Assembly (NCBI GenBank): GCA_016218805.1
Contig: JACRCW010000044.1
Span: 1-64,000 of the forward strand
Source: Deltaproteobacteria bacterium
Lineage (GTDB): Bacteria > Myxococcota > JACRCW01
Direction: 5' to 3'
DNA: 64,000 bases
The notes under the pieces are model-generated. The model saw only the letters and a list, made by a program, of their open reading frames with translations. It was not told the origin of the DNA and did no database searches. A program made the translations under genes and the position numbers. The stretch's first letter is position 1. Each line of letters begins with the position of its first letter. Positions 24,686 through 33,474 of this stretch are shown here, one piece after another.

Positions 24686-27600
24686 ATGTCCGTCCGCTCA
24701 TCCACGGGAGCCTCCATGCGTTTCCTGTTGACCGCCGCCCTGGCCGTGACAGCCCTTGCCGGCTGCCTCATCCAGCAGCCCAACCCGGACATCAACCGGG
24801 TCCAGAAGCCGTATCTGCCCAAGAGCATCTTCAATGACGGCGGGAGCTGGTACCTGCGCCGCACGTTTGTGGATGCGCCACCGCAGAGCTGGTACGCCAT
24901 TGGTGAGGGTGATTGGCCCGCCGCGGAGCGCATCCGCTTTGAAATCCGCGAAGACGCGCTCATCCTCTACCGGGACTATGAACTGGTGCCCGGCAGCGAG
25001 ACCGCCGAGCAGCCCGGCAGTGACTACCGCGGCACCATTGTGGCCAAGTTCCCGATCACGGAGCACTTTGACATCCGCCGGGCGTACAACCCCGTCACCG
25101 GCGAGCAGATGAACACCATTGAGAAGAACACGGAGCGCCCGTGGTTCCAGCGCGACTACGTGGTGGTGGATTGGGGCGCCTCCATGGACGGCAACCCCGC
25201 GTACTACGTCCAGGAGCAGGAGCGGACCAACCCGGACCGCGCGCGCTTTGGGAATGACTACCTGGAGTTCACGCTGCGCCAGAGCGCGGAGCCCTTCCTC
25301 ATCTCCTGCTGGGGCGGCCTGGACTGGGCCACCGTGCCGGACTGCGGCAGCGGCACGGTGGACATCCGCTGGAGCCTCAGCCGGGTGGACGCCAGCGCGG
25401 ACTTTGAGCCCACGCCGTTCCCGGACAGCGTGCAGCTGGTGGATGAGGGCGGCCAGCCGGTGCGGGACGTGCGCGGCCACGCGGTGCGCGTGCCCATCTT
25501 TGACAAGTTTGGCTTCTTCCGCCTGGAGCGGCTGACCTATGACCGCAACCGCGGCATCACGGACAGCGGGCGGCTGATGCGTGCCTTCAAGTTCAACATC
25601 TGGAAGAAGAGCTTTGGCCCGGATGGCCAGCCCATCCCGTTTGCCCAGCGCGAGCCGCAGCCCATCATCTACTACATGAACGCGGACATGCCTGAGGACA
25701 GCTGGGGCTCTGAAGCGGGCAGCGCCCTGTCCACGCTGACCATCAAGCAGGCCAACATTGAGATCGGCAACGACTACAATCAGGTGTTCCGCCAGGTGGT
25801 GGAGACCCTGCAGGGCCGGCCGCTGGACGCCAACTTCCGCATGTTTGAGGTGCGCGAGAACGACTGCAACTTTGCGCACGTGGTGCAGTTTGCCGACGAG
25901 AACGGCCTGGGCGAGGAGCTGGAGTTTGTGGGCGGCGTGGAAGGCTTCACCACCCGCCACGGCGAGATGGCCGCCGCGTGCACCGCGGAACCCATGGGCC
26001 GTGACTGCAGCGACAAGCGCCAGAAGTGGGGCTACACGCTCAAGCAGGCGTGCACCGCGCTGGAGAGCTCCACCGAGAACAACGACAATGACCAGCCCAA
26101 GTTCGCCTGGCAGCGGCTGGGTGACGTGCGCTACTCGTTTGTGCACCTCACCAGCCACCTGCAGTCCGTGGGCTGGCTGGGCCTGGGCATGCTGGCCGCG
26201 GACCCCGTCACCGCGGAGATCCGCAACGCATTTGCCTACGTGGATGGCCCGGGCACGGACATGTCCGCCACCATTGCATTGGATTACGTGGACGGCATGA
26301 ATGACCAGACCGAAATGGCGGACCTGGTGTTTGGCACGGACATCTCCACCTACACCATGCAGCAGAACCAGAAGGTGGGCGCCAAGCTCAAGGGCTACCC
26401 CACCTCTGAGCAGATTGCTGACGTGGAGCGCCGCTTCCGCATGCGCGGTGAGCGCCCAGAGGAACTGCTCAAGCCGGCGGACAGCCTGCCCGCGCAGGCC
26501 ATGGCGCGGCTCAGCGCGCTGGCCGGCACGCCCATGGAGCGCGCGCTGCTGAACCAGGATGACCTGATGCTGGCCGCGGGCCGGCCCATGCCGGAGGGCG
26601 GGGACTTCACGGAGGAGGCGCTGGAGAAGGTGAGCGCCGCGCGCGGGTCCATGGAGAGGATGAAGCAGGCCTACCAGGAGCGCATCAAGCGTGCGGTGGG
26701 CGGCAAGGACGGACCCTGCCACTACCTGCGCGAGTTCATTGACGACGGTCTCATTGGCATGGCGCTGCAACTGCGCGACAAACCGAGGGTGGAGCGATGG
26801 GCCTACCTGCGCTTCATGATCTACAAGACGGTCATGCTGCATGAGGTGGGTCACACCCTGGGCCTGCGGCACAACTTCCAGGGCACCTATGACGGGTTGA
26901 ACTACCACCCGTCATTCTTCCGCAAGCTGGAGCTGTACACGCGGGCCTCCCAGGCCGGCGCGGAGCGCGAGGCACTGCCGCTGGATGACGCGTGGACCGT
27001 GGCCGACGCGGGCCTCACCGCCGGCGGTGGCCAGGCGGCCGCGTTTGCCGCGGACAAGAGCAGCCTGGAGCGCTGCATCAGCCAGGTCGCGCTCAGCGAG
27101 GACCGCTGGGTCACCGATTGCGTGAACAACGACTCGTCATCTGACTCCAACACCGTCAAGCTGCGCAACTGCAGGGATGCGCTGCCCTACGCGCGTGAGA
27201 CCGCGCAGGTGCTGGTGATTGACGCCATGATGTGCCTGCGCGCGGACGAGGGGAAATCCTCCTCCGTCATGGACTACCACGGCAAGCTCAACGGCCGCTT
27301 TGAGGGCCTGGGCTACTACGACAAAGCCGCGCTGATGTTTGGCTACGGCCAAATCGTGGAGGAGTTTGATTCGGACGCGCTGCGGAACATCACCGCCTCC
27401 AGCCCCGCGGATGAACTTCCCAAGTGGGTGGACACCAACGACTACAAGCGCTCCATTGACGATTTGGCGATGAACGCCGATGCGCTCAGCCACCGCGTGT
27501 TCCGCTACAAGCCGTGGAGCGCCACGCGCACGTCCTATTCGCCCAGTGCGTTGGAGGTGCCGTACGGGTTCTGCTCTGACGAGCGCGCCTACACCGGCGG

Positions 27601-29137
27601 GGGCACGGACAAGTGCCGGCTGCGGGACTTCGGCGGCAACCACCGCGAGCAGATGCAGCACGACCTCCTGCGCTACAAGGAGTATTACTTCTTCACGCAG
27701 TTCGCCCGGAACCGGCTGACGTGGGACATTGGCGCGGCCATCCAGGGCAACCGCACCATCTTTGACAACATCCTGCGCACGTTCCAGTACATGTACTTCT
27801 ACCGTGCGTTCAGCCCCACGTTCTTTGAGACGGACAAGGGGCGGGACTTCCTCAAGGCCTCCCAGGCGGGCCTGGACCTGTACGCGGAGGTGCTGGCGCA
27901 GCCGGAGATGGGCCTGTTCCTGGAGCCCAACACGGCGTGGGGCTTCACGCGGGACAGCCGGGTGCGCGGCCGCTACCTGCGCGTCAGCGCGGAGGAGACG
28001 CTGGACCTGGATCCCAGCCAGTTCACCGCGGGCGGCCAGGCGCGGGTGGCGGTGCCGTCGTACTACTACGGCACCTGTGATTTTGGTGATTACTCGGGAT
28101 TTGATTGCAACCAGGGCGCGCAGTACCCGGGCTTCACCTGTGACAACAACCTGTGCGCCATGACCATCCCCCTGGGAGACGGTCGGCCCAGCTACCTGAA
28201 CTTTACCAACGACTACGAGGACTGGTTCTTCACGTACGTCGGCAACTACTTCGACAAGCAGGGCGTGATCATCGACATGGTGGACTCCGCCTCCTACTTC
28301 CCGCAGTTGGCGGAAGAAGGCGGCTACGGCGTCATCAACCCCAACGTCCGCCTGCTGAACGTGGGTGTGGCGTCCCTGTTTGGTGACTCCATCCGCGGCG
28401 CCCTGCACGGCCTCATCACGGACCGCCCGCGCGACTACTCCAACTACTGGAGTCCGGCCACCGGGTATCAGGCGCGCAGCTTCATCAGCCTGGAGCGCGG
28501 CAAACAGCCGTTGGCCAGCGACGATGTCCTCATTCTCCCGCGGTCCATCACCAACCTGCCGTACCTGGCGCTGCTGTACGGTGCGGCGTTCCAGTCCAGC
28601 CTGGATGACGGTGTGCTGGACTTCATGACAACCATGCAGGTGGGCGTGAAGGGCGAGGAAGATGACATTGGCGGGTGGGACAACCTGCCGGCGGACCTCA
28701 AGGCTGAGTTCACCCACCCGCAGACAGGCGTGACCTACCGCGCCAGCAAGGTGGGTGACTACGCCATTGGCTACGAGCTGGTGCAGGAGGCCAAGCGGCA
28801 GGCGCAGAAGTACCTGGACTACAAGGCCTGCACGGATGACCCCAGTTCCACGGCGAGCCAGTGCATGTGCACCTACGCGGTGAAGTTCTACTACGACGAC
28901 AAGAATGGCGACGGCGACATCAACGGCACCGGCGGCGGCGGAGCCACCGACGAGTGCATCATCATGCGCGCCGAAGACCAGGGGAAGCGCCCCTGCCAGA
29001 CCAGCGTGGAACCCTGCGCCGCGCTGGACCGGCAGGACAAGCGTGAACGCGCGATGGAGCGCATGGAGATGGCCGTGGAGCGGTTGGAAAACCTCCGCGG
29101 CTTCTACCAGTCCTTCAACGGCAGCTGGCGCCTGTGA
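24686..29137 (+). CDS. giant Met-zincin lipoprotein 1
   Basis: A 1483-residue exported zinc metalloprotease. The signal peptide ends in ALAGC, so it is lipid-anchored. The active site is HEVGHTLGLRHNF with zinc ligands His719, His723 and His729. The Met-turn is SVMDY (Met862), and GYYDKAALMFGYG follows, as in the Met-zincin family (PF16313/DUF4953). About 130 residues, more than twice the interval in the next gene, are inserted between the HExxH and the Met-turn. Near residue 1404 an EF-hand-like loop (DDKNGDGDINGTG) may bind calcium. The C-terminus is a charged helix ending LENLRGFYQSF. GAGGAG lies eight bases before the ATG at 24686; an ATG at 24716 is an alternative. The gene overlaps the next only if that one starts at the upstream GTG. 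Confidence 0.85.
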   Translation: MSVRSSTGASMRFLLTAALAVTALAGCLIQQPNPDINRVQKPYLPKSIFNDGGSWYLRRTFVDAPPQSWYAIGEGDWPAAERIRFEIREDALILYRDYELVPGSETAEQPGSDYRGTIVAKFPITEHFDIRRAYNPVTGEQMNTIEKNTERPWFQRDYVVVDWGASMDGNPAYYVQEQERTNPDRARFGNDYLEFTLRQSAEPFLISCWGGLDWATVPDCGSGTVDIRWSLSRVDASADFEPTPFPDSVQLVDEGGQPVRDVRGHAVRVPIFDKFGFFRLERLTYDRNRGITDSGRLMRAFKFNIWKKSFGPDGQPIPFAQREPQPIIYYMNADMPEDSWGSEAGSALSTLTIKQANIEIGNDYNQVFRQVVETLQGRPLDANFRMFEVRENDCNFAHVVQFADENGLGEELEFVGGVEGFTTRHGEMAAACTAEPMGRDCSDKRQKWGYTLKQACTALESSTENNDNDQPKFAWQRLGDVRYSFVHLTSHLQSVGWLGLGMLAADPVTAEIRNAFAYVDGPGTDMSATIALDYVDGMNDQTEMADLVFGTDISTYTMQQNQKVGAKLKGYPTSEQIADVERRFRMRGERPEELLKPADSLPAQAMARLSALAGTPMERALLNQDDLMLAAGRPMPEGGDFTEEALEKVSAARGSMERMKQAYQERIKRAVGGKDGPCHYLREFIDDGLIGMALQLRDKPRVERWAYLRFMIYKTVMLHEVGHTLGLRHNFQGTYDGLNYHPSFFRKLELYTRASQAGAEREALPLDDAWTVADAGLTAGGGQAAAFAADKSSLERCISQVALSEDRWVTDCVNNDSSSDSNTVKLRNCRDALPYARETAQVLVIDAMMCLRADEGKSSSVMDYHGKLNGRFEGLGYYDKAALMFGYGQIVEEFDSDALRNITASSPADELPKWVDTNDYKRSIDDLAMNADALSHRVFRYKPWSATRTSYSPSALEVPYGFCSDERAYTGGGTDKCRLRDFGGNHREQMQHDLLRYKEYYFFTQFARNRLTWDIGAAIQGNRTIFDNILRTFQYMYFYRAFSPTFFETDKGRDFLKASQAGLDLYAEVLAQPEMGLFLEPNTAWGFTRDSRVRGRYLRVSAEETLDLDPSQFTAGGQARVAVPSYYYGTCDFGDYSGFDCNQGAQYPGFTCDNNLCAMTIPLGDGRPSYLNFTNDYEDWFFTYVGNYFDKQGVIIDMVDSASYFPQLAEEGGYGVINPNVRLLNVGVASLFGDSIRGALHGLITDRPRDYSNYWSPATGYQARSFISLERGKQPLASDDVLILPRSITNLPYLALLYGAAFQSSLDDGVLDFMTTMQVGVKGEEDDIGGWDNLPADLKAEFTHPQTGVTYRASKVGDYAIGYELVQEAKRQAQKYLDYKACTDDPSSTASQCMCTYAVKFYYDDKNGDGDINGTGGGGATDECIIMRAEDQGKRPCQTSVEPCAALDRQDKRERAMERMEMAVERLENLRGFYQSFNGSWRL

Positions 29138-29184
29138 GGTGGACCATGTCTACGCGTGAACTGACCAAGAACCGGGAGAAGACC

Positions 29185-32100
29185 ATGAACTGCGCGCGTT
29201 GGCTGGCCCTGCTGGGCTCAGTGGTCGTCGCGGGTGCCTGCGCCAAGAGCGTGGGGGACATCCGCCGCGTCCAGCCGGATTACTACGCCAAGAGCATCTT
29301 CACGGGGACGTGGTACTCGCGTCCCACCGTGATCTCCGCCGCCTACAACCAGGCCAGCCTCTTTGAAGGCCTGGAAGGCAACATGGAGAAGGTGCGCTGG
29401 GAGGTGCAGGAGGAGCAGCTGGTGGCGTGGCGCGCCTATGAGAACATCCCCAACTCGGAGGAGAACCCCGGCAGCCACACGCCCATCGCCATCTTCCGCA
29501 TCAAGAAGCAGTTTGACCTGCGGCGCGACTACAACGCGGCCAACGGCGCGGAAGGCAACGTCATCGTGGAGAACGACTTTGACCGCCCGTGGTGGGAGCG
29601 GGACTACATCCGCGTGGACTGGTCCGCCAACCTGGTGCCGGATTACGACCTGGCCGGCTTTGCCAAGTTCAGCGGCGAGTCCATGGCCATCAACCAGACG
29701 GGTGACAAGTACGAGGTGGAGCGCCCGCGCATCACGGAGGATTACATTGACGTGGTGAACCGGGTGCACATGTTCCCGGACTGGAGCATCCTGGCCATGT
29801 ACGGGTGGGAAGGTGACCTGTTCAAGGACACCGAAGCGACCATCCGCTGGAGCTTCCGCAAGGTGGAGGAGCGCGGGTTTGAGCCGTTGCTCTACCCGGA
29901 CTACCTGCCCGTCAAGGTGAAGTACCGCTATGCGCGCCGCCTGAACGCCACAACCTACCTGCCGTGCACGCCCACCCGGGATGACCGCAGCTGCGTGCTG
30001 TACGGCGGTGCGCCGTCCAGCGGCCCGTCAGACGGCACCTGCGGTTCCTACAGTGAGACGGTGACGCCCAACTGGAACAACACCGCGCTGTGCCACCCGG
30101 ACACCACGCTGCAGCAGGACTGCTTCTGCACCTCTGAGGCGGTGGACCTGTGGCTGGATTCCAGCGGCAACATCTGTGATTCGCGCCTGGGGGCGGACAT
30201 TGATCCGGAGGACTGCTACCAGCTGACGTATCCGGTCTTTGAGCGGTTTGGCTTCTTCCGCACGCTGCGGTTCCCGTTTGACTGGGAGCGGAACTTCACG
30301 TTCCAGGGCCGCATCTACCTGGCCAACCGCTGGCACATCTGGGACCGCAGCAAGGGCGAGGACGGCGCGGCCATCCCGTACGCGGACCGCGTGCCCAAGC
30401 CGGTGGTGTACTACACCAACCCGGAGTTCCCTGAAGACCTGCGCGAGGACGCGGATCACATTGCCTCCGACTGGTCACGTCCGCTCAAGGACACCGTGGC
30501 GGAGCTGCAGGGCGTGGCGGTGGGCAGCGTGCCGGAGATGTTCCAGGTGCGGCGTAACAACTGCAATCCGGAGAACGTGCTGGAGTTTGCCGCCAGGAAT
30601 GACATGGAGTGGGTGCTGGATGACGCCATTGGCGGCAAGGACCGCCTGGCGCCAGGCAACCTCAAGCGCGCGTGCACGGCGTTGGAGGTGGAGACCTGGG
30701 AGCGTGATGGCGACGAGCGCTTTGAGTGGCAGCGCGTGGGCGACCTGCGCTACAGCTTCATGCACTGGGTGCACACGCCGCAGCTGGCGGGGCCGTTGGG
30801 CTACGGCCCGTCCAGCGCGGACCCGGAGACCGGTGAGATTGTCAGCGCCAACGCGTATCTGTACGGCGCCGCGGTGGACACGTACGCCAACTTTGCCGCG
30901 GACGTGATCCAGCTGGTCAACGGCGAGCTGGACCCCGCGCAGTTTGCGGATGGTGACTACACCATCTCCGAGATTGCGCTGGGCCGCGCCCGCGTGAACC
31001 AGGGCCTGTCCAAGCGCAGCGCGCGCCAGCTCATGCAGCGCGTGGCGGATTTGGATGCGGCGGACCCGGAAGGGTACATGCCGCAGCTGCCCAGCCCCTC
31101 AGACATCAACCGCGCGGACCCGCGTTCCGCCACGGCGCTGATGGACCAGAACATGCGCATCAAGGCCATGGACGGCTTTGCGCGCGAGTACCTGGTGGAC
31201 GAGGAGATGCTCAAGGCGTTTGCCGGGCCGGATCGCTACCAGCCGGGCGCGTTGCCGGGCATGGATGCGCTCAAGCACGCTTCGCCCGCGCGGTGGGGCC
31301 GGTACCCGGACCTGCTGGCGCAACTCAAGGCGTCTGACCCGCGGGCTGATTCCGAGGACGACACGCTGGGCGGGTTGGACCGCCACGCGCGCCTGGAGCG
31401 GTACCTGGCGGAGAAGACCATTGAGTACGGCTCCATGCTGGTGGAGCCGGCCATCTACGGGCTGGCGCAGGACTTCAGGGGCCTCCCGCGTGACGAGGTG
31501 GTGCGCCGCGCGCGCAAGAAGATCTTCTACGGCGTGGAGGCGCACGAGGTGGGCCACACGCTGGGCCTGCGGCACAACTTTGCGGGCAGCTCCGACGCGA
31601 TGAACTTCCACGAGCAGTTCTGGAGCGAGCTGGACCCGGCCACGGACCCCACCAGCCGCAAGTGGGACTACGCGTACAGCTCCATCATGGACTACCACCA
31701 GCGCTTCAGCAGCGACTGGGCGGGCGTGGGGCCGTATGACCGCGCGGCGGTGAAGTTCGGCTACGGCCAGCTCATGGAGGTCTTTGACGAGCGCGGTGGC
31801 AACTTTGTGCCGCGCACGTACTTTGATTTTGCCACCAGCGTGATGGACTACACGGACATCCCGCGCATCCTGTCCGGCACCAACGTGGACCAGGCGTTTG
31901 AGACCGCGTACTACGACGCGCTGGCGGGCCGCTCACAGGTGTTGACGCTGCCGGCCAGCATCCCGCCGTCGGTGGACAACCAGTACAAGCGGCGCAACGT
32001 GCCGTTTGCGGACGTCTGGAAGGACTACATCAATGACAATCTGCCGGGCTTTGTGAACGGCGTGTACAGCCCCGGCTATGAGAACGAATACGTGCCGGTG

Positions 32101-33390
32101 CCCTATCAGTTCTGCTCGGACGCGTACGCGTGGGGCGGCAACCTGACGTGCAACCGCTACGACATGGGCGCGAACATCCAGGAGATCGTCCACCACTCCG
32201 CGGAGATGTACGACTCGTATTACCTGTTCAACAACTTCCGGCGTGACCGCTTCTTCTTCATGGGCGGGCCCATGACGTTTGACGTGGGCGCGTACATGGA
32301 GCGCCTGTACAGCCGCACCTACCAGCCCATGCTCAACGCGTTCCGGTATTACTTCTATTACCGGCGCAGCCAGCTCATCATGTACCCGCTGGTGCAGGAT
32401 TGGGCCACGGCGGCATTTGAGGGCCTGAACTTCTTCAGCAGCGTCATCGCCAAGCCCAACCCGGGCAAGTACTGCCTGAAGCTGGGCACGTACGTGCCGC
32501 GCAGCGAATCCCCCGGCACCTGCGACAGCCCCGTGGAGATCCCGCTGGGACAGGGGCGTCAGTTCTCGTCGGGTTGGACCGGTGAGTACTACTACAAGCC
32601 CACGGTGGTCGGTTCGTATTGGGACAAGGCGCTGGCGTTGCAGGCGCTCACGGACAGCCAGTTCTTCCTGGTGCGCAACTTCTCCAGCCTGTTTGACCGC
32701 GGCGCGTTCTCCATCACGTACTACCGCGTGTTTGAGGATGAGATCACCAACCTGTTCCGGTCTCTCACGGAAGGCTCGCTGGGTGACATGTCTTCCGGCG
32801 TGCAGCAGGACGCCGCCACGGGTGAATGGACGGTGGTGCCGCGGCCGCTGGTTGGGCTGGAAGGCCACACCGCGCCCAACCTGCCGCGCATCAAGGCGGC
32901 GTCCAACTGGTCACTGCAGAAGCTGTCCGCGTTCTTTGGCATGCTGGGCTTCACCAGCACCGTGGACCGCAAGATGGACTTTGCCCGGCGCATGCGCGTG
33001 ACCTACCAGGGCGCGTCCGACGACCCGCTCTACGAAGGCTTCACCGCCGCGGAGATTGCCACCTTCACCGACCCGGTCACGCACCTGGTGTACCGCGCCG
33101 CCCCGGTGGGCGGCCTGGATGCGCCCGGCTACCGGATGGTGGAGCAGGCGCGCCAGTTCCATGACCAGACCTGGGTGCCCGCCAAGGCGGAGTATGACCA
33201 GGCGCAGGCCGCGCTGGACGCGCTGATTGCGTCCGGCAACGCCAGCGCCCAGCAACTCAACGCGGCCACCGAGGCGCGTGACAACGCCATGGTGGGCTTC
33301 AGCGCCGCCGACCGCGCCCTGCGCGAGAAGGTGGAACTGCTGGAGTACGTGCGCGTGCTGGGCTGGTACCAGCACCTGTACGCGGACTGA
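29185..33390 (+). CDS. giant Met-zincin lipoprotein 2
   Basis: A 1401-residue paralogue of the preceding protease. Signal peptide MNCARWLALLGSVVVAGAC gives a lipidated Cys. The mature start I-RVQ-Y-KSIF-GTWYSR parallels that of the upstream protein (INRVQKPYLPKSIF). Zinc motif HEVGHTLGLRHNF has His787, His791 and His797, and the Met-turn is SIMDY (Met835), only 48 residues after the first His. GPYDRAAVKFGYG follows. The C-terminus has a coiled-coil-like segment and ends VELLEYVRVLGWYQHL, again like the upstream protein. Start at 29185 chosen because GGGAG lies six bases before it and it directly precedes the signal peptide; ATG 29146 or GTG 29134 are alternatives. Identity is spread over the length, so this is an old tandem duplication. 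Confidence 0.85.
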   Translation: MNCARWLALLGSVVVAGACAKSVGDIRRVQPDYYAKSIFTGTWYSRPTVISAAYNQASLFEGLEGNMEKVRWEVQEEQLVAWRAYENIPNSEENPGSHTPIAIFRIKKQFDLRRDYNAANGAEGNVIVENDFDRPWWERDYIRVDWSANLVPDYDLAGFAKFSGESMAINQTGDKYEVERPRITEDYIDVVNRVHMFPDWSILAMYGWEGDLFKDTEATIRWSFRKVEERGFEPLLYPDYLPVKVKYRYARRLNATTYLPCTPTRDDRSCVLYGGAPSSGPSDGTCGSYSETVTPNWNNTALCHPDTTLQQDCFCTSEAVDLWLDSSGNICDSRLGADIDPEDCYQLTYPVFERFGFFRTLRFPFDWERNFTFQGRIYLANRWHIWDRSKGEDGAAIPYADRVPKPVVYYTNPEFPEDLREDADHIASDWSRPLKDTVAELQGVAVGSVPEMFQVRRNNCNPENVLEFAARNDMEWVLDDAIGGKDRLAPGNLKRACTALEVETWERDGDERFEWQRVGDLRYSFMHWVHTPQLAGPLGYGPSSADPETGEIVSANAYLYGAAVDTYANFAADVIQLVNGELDPAQFADGDYTISEIALGRARVNQGLSKRSARQLMQRVADLDAADPEGYMPQLPSPSDINRADPRSATALMDQNMRIKAMDGFAREYLVDEEMLKAFAGPDRYQPGALPGMDALKHASPARWGRYPDLLAQLKASDPRADSEDDTLGGLDRHARLERYLAEKTIEYGSMLVEPAIYGLAQDFRGLPRDEVVRRARKKIFYGVEAHEVGHTLGLRHNFAGSSDAMNFHEQFWSELDPATDPTSRKWDYAYSSIMDYHQRFSSDWAGVGPYDRAAVKFGYGQLMEVFDERGGNFVPRTYFDFATSVMDYTDIPRILSGTNVDQAFETAYYDALAGRSQVLTLPASIPPSVDNQYKRRNVPFADVWKDYINDNLPGFVNGVYSPGYENEYVPVPYQFCSDAYAWGGNLTCNRYDMGANIQEIVHHSAEMYDSYYLFNNFRRDRFFFMGGPMTFDVGAYMERLYSRTYQPMLNAFRYYFYYRRSQLIMYPLVQDWATAAFEGLNFFSSVIAKPNPGKYCLKLGTYVPRSESPGTCDSPVEIPLGQGRQFSSGWTGEYYYKPTVVGSYWDKALALQALTDSQFFLVRNFSSLFDRGAFSITYYRVFEDEITNLFRSLTEGSLGDMSSGVQQDAATGEWTVVPRPLVGLEGHTAPNLPRIKAASNWSLQKLSAFFGMLGFTSTVDRKMDFARRMRVTYQGASDDPLYEGFTAAEIATFTDPVTHLVYRAAPVGGLDAPGYRMVEQARQFHDQTWVPAKAEYDQAQAALDALIASGNASAQQLNAATEARDNAMVGFSAADRALREKVELLEYVRVLGWYQHLYAD

Positions 33391-33411
33391 TCCGCAGCGC
33401 GTAAGAACTGC

Positions 33412-33454
33412 AAGGGCCTCTCCCGCGGCGGAGCGGGGGAGGCCCTTGTCTTTC
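33412..33454. terminator. strong bidirectional terminator
   Basis: Arms 33412-33426 and 33433-33447 pair over 15 bases with one mismatch around a six-base loop. The right side continues gtctttc and the left side, read in reverse, TTGCAGTTCTT. It lies between the convergent metzincin operon and the secreted Cys-rich protein gene and would stop transcription from both sides. Confidence 0.8.
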
Positions 33455-33474
33455 ATGCTGGGTCATGCCGCGTT

